A DNA stretch of 36,738 bases from Cyanobium sp. T1B-Tous. GTDB taxonomy: Bacteria > Cyanobacteriota > Cyanobacteriia > PCC-6307 > Cyanobiaceae. Position 1 is the stretch's first letter. Every line of letters starts with the position of its first letter. The stretch spans positions 1-36,738 of the forward strand of contig NZ_JAGQBE010000018.1 of the NCBI RefSeq assembly GCF_024345475.1, given 5' to 3'. Below the pieces are notes generated by a model, which had not been told where the DNA came from, did no database searches, and saw nothing but the letters and a program-made list of their open reading frames with translations. This document shows positions 1 through 8,772 of this stretch, one piece after another. Both the position numbers and the translations under genes were made by a program.

Positions 1-2313
1 CTGTCCCCCCTGGGGGGCGGGGAGCTGGCGGTGGATTGGAGCGGCCTCTGGAACGGGGCTTTTCGCTCCCGTCTCGAGGGCCGGCAGTTGTCGACCCGGT
101 TCCTGCAGCAACTGGCGCGGGCCTGGCCCCAGTGGCGCGGTGGGGGCGAGCCGATCGGGGGACGGGCCAGCGACATCGGCAGCCTGCTGATCGACACCTT
201 CGGGGGCACCGTGCAGGACCAGCTGCGGGCGCTCGACCTGGCCCGCCAGCGCGTCGGGCTTGCCCGGGCGGAGCGCGACAGCCGGCTCACTCCCCAGGAG
301 CGTCTGCAGCAGCTTGCTGGCAGCGTGGACCTCGACCTCAGCCTGGCGGGGCCTTCCCTGCTTTCAGCCCGCGCCGATCTGGAGGCGCGCGCCCAGCTCT
401 GGTTGCCGGAGCAGGATCTGGACAGGGCCCTCACCAAGGTGCCGTTGGTGGCCCGGTTCCAGGGTCCCCTGCGCCAGGGGGCCGGTGAGTTCAGCCTGGC
501 CGACCTGCCGCTGGAGCTGCTGGCCCTGCTCACCCCCGTGCCCGCAGGGCTCTCGGGCACCCTCTCGAGCCGCGGTCGCTACAGCCTCGGCGGCCCCGAG
601 CCGGAACTCAGCCTCAACCTCGCGTTGGATCAGGCCAGCCTGCGGCAGACCGCCCTTGCCCTTGACCGGGGCCTGATCCAGCTGCAGAACGGACGTCTGC
701 TGCTCGACCTCTCCCTGCGCGCGGCGGGCGCCTCCAGCAGCGTCGATCTGGCCGGGGTGGTGCCCCTCAATCCCGCCCAGGAGGGTGTGGAGCTGCGCCT
801 GGCCAGTCGGGACGACGGCCTGCGTTTCCTGGCCGGCCTGGCCCAGCCCGCCCTGGAGTGGACCGAGGGCAGTGGTGACCTGCAGCTGTTGGTGCGCGGC
901 AGCGTGGTCAACCCGATTGCCAATGGTTTCCTGCGGCTCCGCGGCGGCGAGCTCCAGTTCATCGGTCAGCGGGTTCACGCCGTCGAGGCCACCGTGCTGT
1001 TCGACTTTGAACAGCTGGTGCTCCAGGAGTTCAACGCCAAGGTGGGCGACAAGGGATCGGTGAGCGGCCAGGGCAGCCTCGGCCTGTTGCGCCCGGGACG
1101 CAGCGCCGAAGGTCAGCCATCCAGCCTCGCCCTGGTGCTCAAGACGGTGCCCTTTGCCCTGCCCCGCATCAAGGCCGTGGCCGATGGCGAACTGCGCATC
1201 GGCGGGAGTTTGCCGGCCGTTGACATCGGCGGTGCGCTGGCGATCAGCCGGGGCAGCGTGAACGTGCAGCCGGCCCGCCTGGCCAGTGAGTCCCGGCCCA
1301 CGGTGAGTGCGGCCTCGCCAGCAGACCTGCTCGATGCCCGTTGGAATTACCAGGAACCCCTGGTGTTGCTCGGCCCGGATGTGGAGAGCAACGCCAGTGA
1401 GGCCCTGCGCGCCGCCGTTCCCAACGTCCAGGCCGTGGGCTTTGACGATCTCCGGCTCAGCCTGGGCCCGGATCTGAACGTGGGGGTGCCGAACCTCGCC
1501 AGCTTTGGCACGACTGGGCTGTTGCGGCTGAACGGCCGGCTCGATCCGAGCTTGCGGCTGCAGGGGGTGGTGCGGCTGCTGCGGGGTCGCCTCAACCTGT
1601 TCACCACCACCTTCAACCTCGATCCCGATGCCCCCAACGTGGCGGTGTTCACCCCCTCCATGGGGCTTATCCCCTACCTCGACATCGCCCTGCGCACCCG
1701 GGTGTCCGACAACCTGCCGCTCACCAGCGGCCTTGGCCCCGCCGGCAGTTTGTCCCTGCAGGATTACCAGGCGACCGGTGCCACCAATTCCCTCGACCAG
1801 CTCAACCTGGTGCGGGTGTATCTCAGTGTGAGTGGTCCGGCCGATCGCCTCGCTGACAATCTCGTGTTGCGCAGTTCCCCACCCCTTTCGGAAGATCGCC
1901 TTTTGGCCCTGATCGGCGGCAACACCCTGGCCGGTCTGGCGGGCTCCGCCGGCGGCACGGTGCTGGCCACGGCCTTAGGCCAGACCCTGCTCTCCCCCCT
2001 GCTTGGCACCCTCGGCGACGCCTTTGGGCAACGCCTCAGTTTTGCCCTCTATCCCACCTACGTGAACCAGATCGTCAACAGCACGGCGGAGCGCCGCTCG
2101 GGCCGGGTCCCCCCCCAGCTGGTGCTCGGCGCGGAGATCGGCCTCGACATCAGCGAGCGCTTCAATGCATCGGTGCTTGCGGCTCCGAACCGCTCCGACG
2201 TGCCCCCCCAGCTGAACCTCAACTACAAGGCCTCGGAACTGCTCAACCTGCAGGGATCGATCGACAGCCAGGGGGCCTGGCAGACCCAGCTCCAGCTGTT
2301 CTTCCGTTTCTGA
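1..2313 (+). CDS. TamB-like translocation/assembly protein, C-terminal part (5' end outside window)
   Basis: The reading frame is open from base 1, so the gene begins before the window; about 770 C-terminal residues are present. The protein shows the repetitive, Leu/Gly-rich beta-strand pattern of the AsmA/TamB superfamily and ends in a typical TamB (DUF490) C-terminal domain: the stretch with SEDRLLALIGG, a glycine-rich segment, then regular beta strands ending in QTQLQLFFRF. TamB proteins span the periplasm and connect to Omp85 outer-membrane assembly proteins or move lipids; the plastid relative is TIC236. The terminal Phe-Arg-Phe strand suits docking to an Omp85 partner, which is inference. 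The TGA stop overlaps the ATG of the next gene by one base, so translation is probably coupled. Family call is firm; the cargo is unknown. Confidence 0.85.
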   Translation: MSPLGGGELAVDWSGLWNGAFRSRLEGRQLSTRFLQQLARAWPQWRGGGEPIGGRASDIGSLLIDTFGGTVQDQLRALDLARQRVGLARAERDSRLTPQERLQQLAGSVDLDLSLAGPSLLSARADLEARAQLWLPEQDLDRALTKVPLVARFQGPLRQGAGEFSLADLPLELLALLTPVPAGLSGTLSSRGRYSLGGPEPELSLNLALDQASLRQTALALDRGLIQLQNGRLLLDLSLRAAGASSSVDLAGVVPLNPAQEGVELRLASRDDGLRFLAGLAQPALEWTEGSGDLQLLVRGSVVNPIANGFLRLRGGELQFIGQRVHAVEATVLFDFEQLVLQEFNAKVGDKGSVSGQGSLGLLRPGRSAEGQPSSLALVLKTVPFALPRIKAVADGELRIGGSLPAVDIGGALAISRGSVNVQPARLASESRPTVSAASPADLLDARWNYQEPLVLLGPDVESNASEALRAAVPNVQAVGFDDLRLSLGPDLNVGVPNLASFGTTGLLRLNGRLDPSLRLQGVVRLLRGRLNLFTTTFNLDPDAPNVAVFTPSMGLIPYLDIALRTRVSDNLPLTSGLGPAGSLSLQDYQATGATNSLDQLNLVRVYLSVSGPADRLADNLVLRSSPPLSEDRLLALIGGNTLAGLAGSAGGTVLATALGQTLLSPLLGTLGDAFGQRLSFALYPTYVNQIVNSTAERRSGRVPPQLVLGAEIGLDISERFNASVLAAPNRSDVPPQLNLNYKASELLNLQGSIDSQGAWQTQLQLFFRF

Positions 2314-3209
2314 TGGCCCAGCTGATCGGGGTGGATCTGGGGGGGAGCGCCATCAAGCTCGGGCGCTTCAGCGAGGCGGGTGAGCTGCTGGCGGAGCTGG
2401 TGGTGCCCACGCCCCAGCCCTCCCTGCCCGGGGCGGTCACCACGGCGATCGTGGAGGCGGTGCAGCAGCTCGATCCCGAGCGGCTGGCCGATCGGGTGGG
2501 GGTGGGCCATCCCGGCCCGAGCGACCGGGCCTGCCGGGTGGCCCGCATTGCCATCAACCTGCCGGGTTGGCAGGACGTGCCCCTGGCTGACTGGCTCGAA
2601 CCGCTGCTGGAGCGCCGCGTCACCCTGGCCAACGACGCCAACTGTGCCTTGATCGGCGAGCACTGGCGCGGTGCGGCTCGCGATGCCCGCGATGTGGTGC
2701 TGCTCACCCTCGGTACGGGTGTTGGCGGTGCGGTGCTGCTGGATGGCCAGCTGTTTACGGGCCACCGGGGCGCTGCGGCGGAGCCCGGTCTGATCGGCAT
2801 CGACCCGGAGGGTCCCCCCTGCAACAGCGGCAACCGTGGCTCGCTGGAGTCGTTCTGTAGTCGCCGCGGCTTCGATCGCCTGTCCCCGGTGGAGCCGGCG
2901 GAGTTGTGTCGCCGCGCCGATGCCGGCGATGCCGAGGCCCTAGCGGTGTGGCAGACCTATGGCCGGCTGCTGGGATTGGGGGTGAGTTCCCTGCTCTACG
3001 TGTTCACGCCGGAACGGGTGCTGATCGGCGGCGGCCTCAGTGGCGCCAGTGCCCACTTCCTGCCAGCGGTCTGGGCCGAGGTGGAGCTGCGGGTTCAGCC
3101 GGCCAGCCGGGAGGGGCTGACGATCCAGCGCTGCAGCCTTGGCAATGGGGCCGGTCGGCTGGGTGCGGCCTACCTGGCCCTGCAGCGGCTGGGACCTGGC
3201 TTGGGATGA
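2313..3209 (+). CDS. ROK family sugar kinase with degenerate zinc site
   Basis: A 298-residue ROK-family protein, normally an ATP- or polyphosphate-dependent kinase of glucose or another hexose. The N-terminal phosphate loop [10 protein letters not shown] is at residues 6-15, the catalytic NDAN at 107-110, and the second phosphate motif GTGVGG at 134-139. The usual zinc site is mostly lost. The GH histidine is replaced (EPGL, 157-160), and the CxCGxxGC cysteine cluster reads CNSGNRGS from residue 170, keeping one cysteine. This is probably a subfamily trait rather than decay, since the rest of the fold motifs are intact. The ATG overlaps the tamB stop by one base, and proA follows 7 bases after the stop. 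The substrate is not shown by sequence; glucose is the default guess. A separate Glk-family glucokinase lies at 11481-12473. Confidence 0.85.
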   Translation: MAQLIGVDLGGSAIKLGRFSEAGELLAELVVPTPQPSLPGAVTTAIVEAVQQLDPERLADRVGVGHPGPSDRACRVARIAINLPGWQDVPLADWLEPLLERRVTLANDANCALIGEHWRGAARDARDVVLLTLGTGVGGAVLLDGQLFTGHRGAAAEPGLIGIDPEGPPCNSGNRGSLESFCSRRGFDRLSPVEPAELCRRADAGDAEALAVWQTYGRLLGLGVSSLLYVFTPERVLIGGGLSGASAHFLPAVWAEVELRVQPASREGLTIQRCSLGNGAGRLGAAYLALQRLGPGLG

Positions 3210-3216
3210 TGGGCAG

Positions 3217-4518
3217 ATGATTCCCGATCCCACCCCCGATCTCCTGGCCCGGGCGGGCCAGGTGCGCCGCAGCGCCATGGCTCTGGGGCAGCTCACCGAC
3301 GGGCAGCGCCGGCAGGCCGTGCTGGCGATGGCTGAGGCCCTCGAGCAAAGCCGGGACGCCATCTTGGCGGCCAACCAGGCCGATCTGGAGGCCGCGGCGG
3401 CCGAGGCGCTGGCGCCTGCCCTGGTGGCCCGCCTCAAGCTCGATTGCCCCAAGCTGGATGGCGCCATCGCCGGCGTGCGCCAGGTGGCTGACCTGGCCGA
3501 TCCGGTTGGCCAGCGCCAGCTGCACACCGAGCTCGATGCAGGCCTCGTGCTGGAGCGGGTGACGGTGCCTCTGGGGGTGCTGGGGGTGATTTTTGAGGCC
3601 CGCCCGGATGCGGTGATGCAGATCGCCTCCCTGGCCATCCGCTCCGGCAACGGGGCCCTGCTCAAGGGGGGCCGGGAGGCCAGCCACAGCTGCGCTGCCA
3701 TCCTCACGGCCCTGCGCCGAGGCTTGGCGGACAGTGCGGTGGACCCTGACGCCCTGGAGCTGCTCACCAGCCGGGAGGAGAGCCTGGGGTTGCTGAAGCT
3801 CGACGGCCTGGTCGACCTGATCATTCCCCGGGGCTCCAACGCCCTCGTGCGCTTCATTCAGGACAACACCCGCATCCCGGTGCTGGGCCATGCCGACGGC
3901 ATCTGCCACCTGTTTGTGGATCGGGCTGCCGATCTGGATCTGGCTCTGAAGGTGGCGCTGGATTCCAAAACCCAGTATCCGGCCGCCTGCAACGCGATCG
4001 AAACCCTGCTGGTGGATGGGGCGATTGCGCCGGTGTTCCTGCCCAGGGCTGCGGTGGCCTTTGGGCAGGCCGGCGTCGAATTGCGCGGCGATGCCGCCGC
4101 CATGGCTCTGGGGGTGAGCCATCCCGCCTCTGACGACGACTGGAGCACGGAGTATTCCGACCTGATCCTGAGCGTGAAGGTGGTGCCCAACCTTGAGGCT
4201 GCGCTCGAGCACATCGCCCGCTACGGCTCGCGCCACACCGATGCCATCTGCACCACCGATCCGGCGGCGGCCGATCGCTTCCTGGCGGCGGTCAACAGCG
4301 CCGGGGTGTATCTGAATTGCTCCACCCGCTTCGCCGATGGTTTCCGCTACGGCTTTGGTGCCGAGGTGGGCATCTCCACCCAAACCCTGCCGCCCCGAGG
4401 CCCGGTGGGGCTGGAGGGGTTGGTCACCTACCGCTACCGGCTGCGGGGTGAGGGCCACATCGCCGCCGATTACGCCAGCGGCGCGCGCCAGTTCACCCAT
4501 CGCTCCCTGCCCCTGTGA
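3217..4518 (+). CDS. proA: Gamma-glutamyl phosphate reductase (proline biosynthesis)
   Basis: ProA reduces gamma-glutamyl phosphate to glutamate-5-semialdehyde with NADPH, the second step from glutamate to proline, in the cytoplasm. The 433-residue product has the normal family length. The catalytic cysteine is residue 258, in [16 protein letters not shown], the ProA version of the aldehyde dehydrogenase nucleophile motif. Other family marks are the cofactor-region segment [17 protein letters not shown] and the late segment [15 protein letters not shown] chose the ATG at 3217 because the frame upstream of it overlaps the ROK gene and shows no ProA-like sequence. The stop overlaps the start of folB by four bases (GTGA), indicating an operon. 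Confidence 0.97.
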   Translation: MIPDPTPDLLARAGQVRRSAMALGQLTDGQRRQAVLAMAEALEQSRDAILAANQADLEAAAAEALAPALVARLKLDCPKLDGAIAGVRQVADLADPVGQRQLHTELDAGLVLERVTVPLGVLGVIFEARPDAVMQIASLAIRSGNGALLKGGREASHSCAAILTALRRGLADSAVDPDALELLTSREESLGLLKLDGLVDLIIPRGSNALVRFIQDNTRIPVLGHADGICHLFVDRAADLDLALKVALDSKTQYPAACNAIETLLVDGAIAPVFLPRAAVAFGQAGVELRGDAAAMALGVSHPASDDDWSTEYSDLILSVKVVPNLEAALEHIARYGSRHTDAICTTDPAAADRFLAAVNSAGVYLNCSTRFADGFRYGFGAEVGISTQTLPPRGPVGLEGLVTYRYRLRGEGHIAADYASGARQFTHRSLPL

Positions 4519-4880
4519 GCGACCTGATCCATGTGCGTGGGCTACGGCTCTGGGCCCACGTGGGCGTGCTCGATTTCGAACGGGCCGAGGGCCAGTGGTT
4601 CGAGCTCGACCTGCGCCTCGCCTTTGATCTCGCGCCTGCGGGCCGCAGTGATGCCCTCGCCGACACCCTCGACTACAGCGTGCTGATCTCCGCCCTGCAG
4701 CGCCAGGCCCTCAGCATCCGCTGCCACACCCTGGAGCATTACAGCGAATCCATGCTGGATCTGGTGGAGGAGCTCTATGGCCCGGTGCCCGTCTGGTTGG
4801 AGTTGCGCAAATGCCAGGCCCCCGTTTCAGGCTTCGAAGGCGTGGTGGCTGTGGAACGTGAGCGCCATGGGTCCTGTTGA
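4515..4880 (+). CDS. folB: Dihydroneopterin aldolase (folate biosynthesis)
   Basis: FolB cleaves 7,8-dihydroneopterin to 6-hydroxymethyl-dihydropterin and glycolaldehyde in folate synthesis. The 121-residue protein has the expected length and the family layout: [20 protein letters not shown] near the N-terminus (usual HGVxxxE form), a central DTLDYSVL segment, [14 protein letters not shown], and the C-terminal LRKCQAPV carrying the lysine position conserved in the family. GTG is the start, overlapping the proA stop as GTGA. The final stop is 5 bases from the converging DOMON-like gene. The pairing with proA looks like simple operon packing rather than a pathway link. Confidence 0.92.
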   Translation: MSDLIHVRGLRLWAHVGVLDFERAEGQWFELDLRLAFDLAPAGRSDALADTLDYSVLISALQRQALSIRCHTLEHYSESMLDLVEELYGPVPVWLELRKCQAPVSGFEGVVAVERERHGSC

Positions 4881-4885
4881 TGCCC

Positions 4886-5527
4886 TCAGGGGAGGGTGAG
4901 GCAGAAGCCGCCCCGGTGGTGAAAATCGGCTTCCGTGCCTGGATGGTGCAGGGCCCAGTAGCCGATGGAGCGATCACTGTTTGAGCGATCACTCTTTGAG
5001 CAATCCCTGCGTTCCACCACCGCGGTGATGCCAACCTCCAAGGCACCTGGGCCATCCGCCGGTAGGGAGTTTGGGTGGAGCAGGGCCGGTGGAAGGGGGC
5101 AGCGCAGGGTGAGGAGCAGCTCCTGCTCCGATCGGGTGAGTTGAAATGGCAACTCCTGGTAGGCCAGCTCAGGTTGCAGGCCCTGGCGGTACCCCTCGAG
5201 GTGGTAGACGTTCCAGTGACCGGCGGGTGACAGGTTGAATTCCCAGTAATCCTGGGCTCCCTGGCGGGCCAGGAACAGCTCCAGGCAGGTGGTCTGCCAG
5301 AGCAGATCGCGTCGCTGGGGAGTTGCCACCGTCGGGGCGATCTGGAGTTGCTCCAGGTCCCCCTTCAGGATGTAGGTCAGCTCCAGCTGTCCTGCCTCGA
5401 GGCCGATGTGGCCGCCGATGCTGAGCTCGGCGGGGTGCATCCTGCCGTCCTGGCCTGCGAGCGCTTGCGACGGGGCGGCAAAAGGCACCAGCGAAAAGGA
5501 GATCGGTGCGATCGGCTGGTGGCTCAT
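4886..5527 (-). CDS. DOMON-like domain protein, cyanobacterial
   Basis: This 213-residue protein has no signal peptide or membrane segment. It resembles the DOMON-like proteins annotated in cyanobacteria: a beta-rich sequence with the LTYILKGDL strand, CLELFLARQGAQDYWEFNLSP, then WNVYHLEGYRQG and a late WALHHPG. DOMON-type folds bind haem or sugar in other families, but no haem ligand pair can be assigned here. The ATG overlaps the upstream kinase stop (ATGA), so it is probably the last gene of the peptidase-kinase-DOMON operon. Residues near the C-terminus (CSKSDRSNSDRS) come from a 15-base tandem repeat at 4968-5012, a small expansion in a loop. Function unknown. Confidence 0.75.
   Translation of the reverse strand: MSHQPIAPISFSLVPFAAPSQALAGQDGRMHPAELSIGGHIGLEAGQLELTYILKGDLEQLQIAPTVATPQRRDLLWQTTCLELFLARQGAQDYWEFNLSPAGHWNVYHLEGYRQGLQPELAYQELPFQLTRSEQELLLTLRCPLPPALLHPNSLPADGPGALEVGITAVVERRDCSKSDRSNSDRSIGYWALHHPGTEADFHHRGGFCLTLP
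4968..5012 (-). repeat. 15-bp tandem repeat inside the DOMON-like gene
   Basis: Three consecutive 15-base units begin GAGCGATCAC on the plus strand: 4968-4982 and 4983-4997 differ at one base, and 4998-5012 is diverged. They keep the reading frame and add the SDRSN-type residues to a loop of the DOMON-like protein. Replication slippage is the likely origin. Confidence 0.85.
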
Positions 5528-6630
5528 CGCAGCCCCTCCACGATGGCGCGAATGTCCTGCTCCTGAGCCTCGATGCTTTCGGTGAGTTTGAACTGCACGC
5601 GGGCCCGGTCGAGGTTGTGGCCAGGGCGCTGGGTGCGGAAGTAGACGTCTCCAGCCAGATGGTCACTGAAGAAGCGCAGGCCCAACTCAAAACTGATCAC
5701 CCGCGCGGCGTCAAAGATGTGGTCGAGATCGGTGTCGCTCAGGCTGTCCCGCGCGGCCCCCAGGTAGCCCTCCAGTACAGCCCGGCAGAGATCGAGGTCG
5801 AAGTGGATGGCCTCTGTGGGCTCGGCTTCCTCTCCGAGGGGATTGCAGGCGGAGCGCAGGCAGTCGCCGATGTCGTAGTGCACCAGGCCGGGTTTGACCG
5901 TGTCGAGATCCACCAGGCTCACCGCCACCCCGGTGCTGGCGCAGAGCATCACATTGTTCACTTTGGGATCGCCGTGGATCGGCCGCAGCCGCAGGCGGCC
6001 GTCGGCCTTGGCCGCCTCCAGCACCGGTGCCAGTTGGCGGCGCTGCTCGACGAATTCGGTGCACCACTGGCCGGCCTCGCAGAGCTGGATCTCGACGCGC
6101 TTCAGGGTCTGGTCGTAGGCGTCCAGGTAGCCGGGTGTGATGTGAAAGCCCGGCAGGGTATCGGCCAGCTGGTCAGTGGGGAGATCGCTGATGAGGCTGT
6201 GGAACAGCCCCAGTCCGCGGCCCACCTGGTGGGCCTGCTCCGGGTTGGCGATGGCATCCACCGTCACCGCACCGTCCACGAAGCTGATCAGCCGCCAGAA
6301 CTGGTCGTTGGCCGTGACCCACGGGTTGCCGCTGTGCCGGTTGGGGATCACCCGGGGCAATTCCCAGCGTCCTTCGCCGGAGCCGGCTCCCAGGCCGTTG
6401 CGGCGCCGTTCGGCGTGGTCGCTCAGGAGCTGCAGGTTGCCCATCACCAGCTCCGGCTGGGGAAACACCTGCGTGTTGAGCCGTTGCAGCACAAAACGTT
6501 CGCCGCTGGCGGTGTCCACCCGGTAGGTGTCGTTGACATTCCCGTTGCCCAGGGGGGTGACTGCGGTCACCGCGGCGGGCAGGTCAAAGCGGCCGGCGAT
6601 GGCCTCCAGATCCGGTGCGGAGGCGCCCAT
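5524..6630 (-). CDS. NahK-like phosphotransferase (N-acetylhexosamine 1-kinase / aminoglycoside phosphotransferase family)
   Basis: A 368-residue cytoplasmic kinase of the aminoglycoside phosphotransferase fold. It carries GNGNVNDTYRV as nucleotide loop, the segment FVLQRLNTQVFPQPELVM, the catalytic IHGDPKVNNVML and the metal-binding DLDTVKPG. This combination resembles N-acetylhexosamine 1-kinase (NahK), which makes GlcNAc-1-P or GalNAc-1-P, more than antibiotic kinases. The true substrate is not proven; a sugar is inferred from family resemblance. The ATG at 6630 was chosen because the preceding in-frame sequence overlaps the peptidase gene and is shadow-like; this start overlaps the peptidase stop by one base (TGATG). 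Its own stop overlaps the DOMON-like start. If it makes GlcNAc-1-P, GlmU (31671-33029) could convert it to UDP-GlcNAc. Confidence 0.78.
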   Translation of the reverse strand: MGASAPDLEAIAGRFDLPAAVTAVTPLGNGNVNDTYRVDTASGERFVLQRLNTQVFPQPELVMGNLQLLSDHAERRRNGLGAGSGEGRWELPRVIPNRHSGNPWVTANDQFWRLISFVDGAVTVDAIANPEQAHQVGRGLGLFHSLISDLPTDQLADTLPGFHITPGYLDAYDQTLKRVEIQLCEAGQWCTEFVEQRRQLAPVLEAAKADGRLRLRPIHGDPKVNNVMLCASTGVAVSLVDLDTVKPGLVHYDIGDCLRSACNPLGEEAEPTEAIHFDLDLCRAVLEGYLGAARDSLSDTDLDHIFDAARVISFELGLRFFSDHLAGDVYFRTQRPGHNLDRARVQFKLTESIEAQEQDIRAIVEGLR

Positions 6631-8702
6631 CAGGCGGATACCAGGCCGGAGTGGCGAATCAGGGCCTCGCTGCTGGGCGGGCGCCCCCGGAAGGCTTCGA
6701 ACACCTCCGCTGGCGAACGGCTGCCGCCCAGGCTCAGCACGGTGTCCCGGAAGCGGCGACCCGTAGCCACGATCTCCTCTTCCTGATCCAGGCCCACCTC
6801 CTCGAAGGCGCTGAAGGCGTCGGCGCTGAGCACTTCCGCCCACTTGTAGGAGTAGTAGCCGGCCGAGTAGCCGCCGGCGAAGATGTGGCTGAAGGCGCAG
6901 AGGAAGGCGTCTTCGGGGATGGGCTCGAGCACCGTGGTGGTGGTGGCGATCTGGCGCCGCAGTTGCTCGGGGCTCAGGTCACCGTTTGGCGTCCACTGGC
7001 TGTGCAGGCGCAGGTCGGTGAGGGCGAAGTGCACCTGGCGCAGGGTGGCGCTGCCGCCCATGAAGGTGCGGGCCGCCAGCAGTTTCTGGTATTCCGCTTC
7101 CGGCAGCGGTTCGCCGCTCTGCCAATGGCGAGCCATACCCATCAACGTGGACCGGTCGTAGCACCAGTTCTCCATGAACTGGCTGGGCAGCTCCACCGCA
7201 TCCCATTCCACGTTGTTGATGCCGGCGGCCTGGGGCCGCTCCACCGTGGTGAGCATGTGCTGCAGGCCATGGCCGAACTCGTGGAAGAGGGTTTCCACCT
7301 CCTCGAAGGTCATCAGGCTGGGGGTGTCTCCCACCGGTGGGCTCTGGTTGCAGATCAGGTAGGCCACCGGCAGCACCGGCTTGCCCTCCAGGTCGCGGGA
7401 GCGACCGAGGCACTCATCCATCCAGGCGCCGCCGCGCTTGCTGCCCGGGCGGCTGTAGGGATCGAGGTAGAACCCCGCCAAGGGCTCGCCACTGGCCCCA
7501 TCGAGCACCCGGAAGTGACGCACATCGGGATGCCAGGTGGGGGCAGTCCCATCCCCCGCCAGGATGCGGATGTCGAAGAGCCGTTGGCACAGTCCGAACA
7601 GTCCCTGGAGCACCTGCTCGAGGGAGAACCAGGGCCGCAGCGCTTCGCTGTCGAGGTCAAAGCTCTCTTGCCGCAGCACCTCGGCCCAGTAGCTCACATC
7701 CCAGGGGCGGAGATCGCTGGCTTCCGGAGCCCTGTGGCGGGCGGCGCAGGCCGAAAGCTCGGCCAGCTCGCGCTGGGCTACCGGATAGGCGGCGGCGCGC
7801 AGATCGTCCAGCAGGGATTCGACCTCCTGCACCGATCCCGCCATTTTTGAGGTCAAGCTCACCTCGGCCCAGTTGGGGTATCCAAGACGCTGGGCCTGCT
7901 CCAGCTTCAGCGCGAGGATCTGCTCGATCAGGGGGTGATTGTCCAGGTCGCCGGTGGAGGCCCGGCTCACCTGGGCCCGGTAAACCTGCTCGCGTAGGTC
8001 ACGGCGGCGGCTGTATTTGAGGAAGGGCACCACCCGCGGCATGTCCAGTCCGAGCCGCCAGCCCTCGTCCCCCGCGTCCCGGGCGGCCTGGGCGAGCAGA
8101 TCCCGCAGGCTGGCGGGAAGCCCGTCGAGCTCGTCCTCCTGGGTGAGGGTGAGGCTCCAGCTGTTGGTGGCATCGAGCACATGGTTGCCGAAGGCGGTGG
8201 CCAGCTCGGCCAGGCGTTCGCTGGCGCTGTTGAAGGCGTCCTGTTCCGGTCCCTCGAGGCCCACCCCCCGCAATTGCATGTCGCGCAGCTCGGTGGCGAG
8301 GATGCGGTTCTGGGTGGGATCGAGCTCGGCAGCGTTCCGCTGCAGCGCTTCGAGGGCCCGGTAGATGGGGCGAGACTGGCCGGCCCGATTGCCGAACTGC
8401 ACGACAGCCCCCTGCTGCTGCTGATGGGCTGCTCGCAGTTCGGGGGTGTTGCAGACCCCATTGAGATGGCTCACCACCCCCCAGCTCCAGCGCAGCCGTT
8501 CGCCGAGATGCTGGAGCGGCTCCATCACCTCAGTCCAGCTCAGGGGTGCGGCCTCCCCCTGGGCCAGCCGACTCTCGAGCGTGGTTTCCAGGGCCGTCAG
8601 TTCGCCGTTGAGGGCGTCCAGCAGGGCTGGAATGCCCTGGTCTACCTGCTCCGGGGTGATGGCGGTGAACTGGGGGAGACCCTGGCCCGCCAGAAGCGGC
8701 AT
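6630..8702 (-). CDS. prlC: M3 family oligopeptidase (oligopeptidase A-like)
   Basis: A zinc metallopeptidase of family M3 that degrades short peptides in the cytoplasm, for example cleaved signal or transit peptides. The zinc motif HEFGH is at about residues 472-476 in TLFHEFGHGLQHML, and the third ligand glutamate lies in NNVEWDAVELPSQF. The C-terminal segment GGYSAGYYSYKWAEVL is typical of the family. Length is 690 residues from the ATG at 8702, close to E. coli PrlC. That start places MPLLAGQGLPQFTAITPEQV at the N-terminus as in homologues. A second in-frame ATG at 8744 would add 14 residues and is possible. First gene of a three-gene overlapping run with the kinase and DOMON-like genes. 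The gene symbol is by homology. Confidence 0.9.
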   Translation of the reverse strand: MPLLAGQGLPQFTAITPEQVDQGIPALLDALNGELTALETTLESRLAQGEAAPLSWTEVMEPLQHLGERLRWSWGVVSHLNGVCNTPELRAAHQQQQGAVVQFGNRAGQSRPIYRALEALQRNAAELDPTQNRILATELRDMQLRGVGLEGPEQDAFNSASERLAELATAFGNHVLDATNSWSLTLTQEDELDGLPASLRDLLAQAARDAGDEGWRLGLDMPRVVPFLKYSRRRDLREQVYRAQVSRASTGDLDNHPLIEQILALKLEQAQRLGYPNWAEVSLTSKMAGSVQEVESLLDDLRAAAYPVAQRELAELSACAARHRAPEASDLRPWDVSYWAEVLRQESFDLDSEALRPWFSLEQVLQGLFGLCQRLFDIRILAGDGTAPTWHPDVRHFRVLDGASGEPLAGFYLDPYSRPGSKRGGAWMDECLGRSRDLEGKPVLPVAYLICNQSPPVGDTPSLMTFEEVETLFHEFGHGLQHMLTTVERPQAAGINNVEWDAVELPSQFMENWCYDRSTLMGMARHWQSGEPLPEAEYQKLLAARTFMGGSATLRQVHFALTDLRLHSQWTPNGDLSPEQLRRQIATTTTVLEPIPEDAFLCAFSHIFAGGYSAGYYSYKWAEVLSADAFSAFEEVGLDQEEEIVATGRRFRDTVLSLGGSRSPAEVFEAFRGRPPSSEALIRHSGLVSA

Positions 8703-8772
8703 CGGAGCGCTCACGGTGATCGCTGGCGAGAAGGTTGACCCCATTTCACCCGATCGCCGGCGGGTCTGTGGT

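Noticed and set aside
4881-4905. Terminator between folB and the DOMON-like gene
   Set aside because: Only a five-base CCTCA/TGAGG pairing is present with no T-run, too weak to call.
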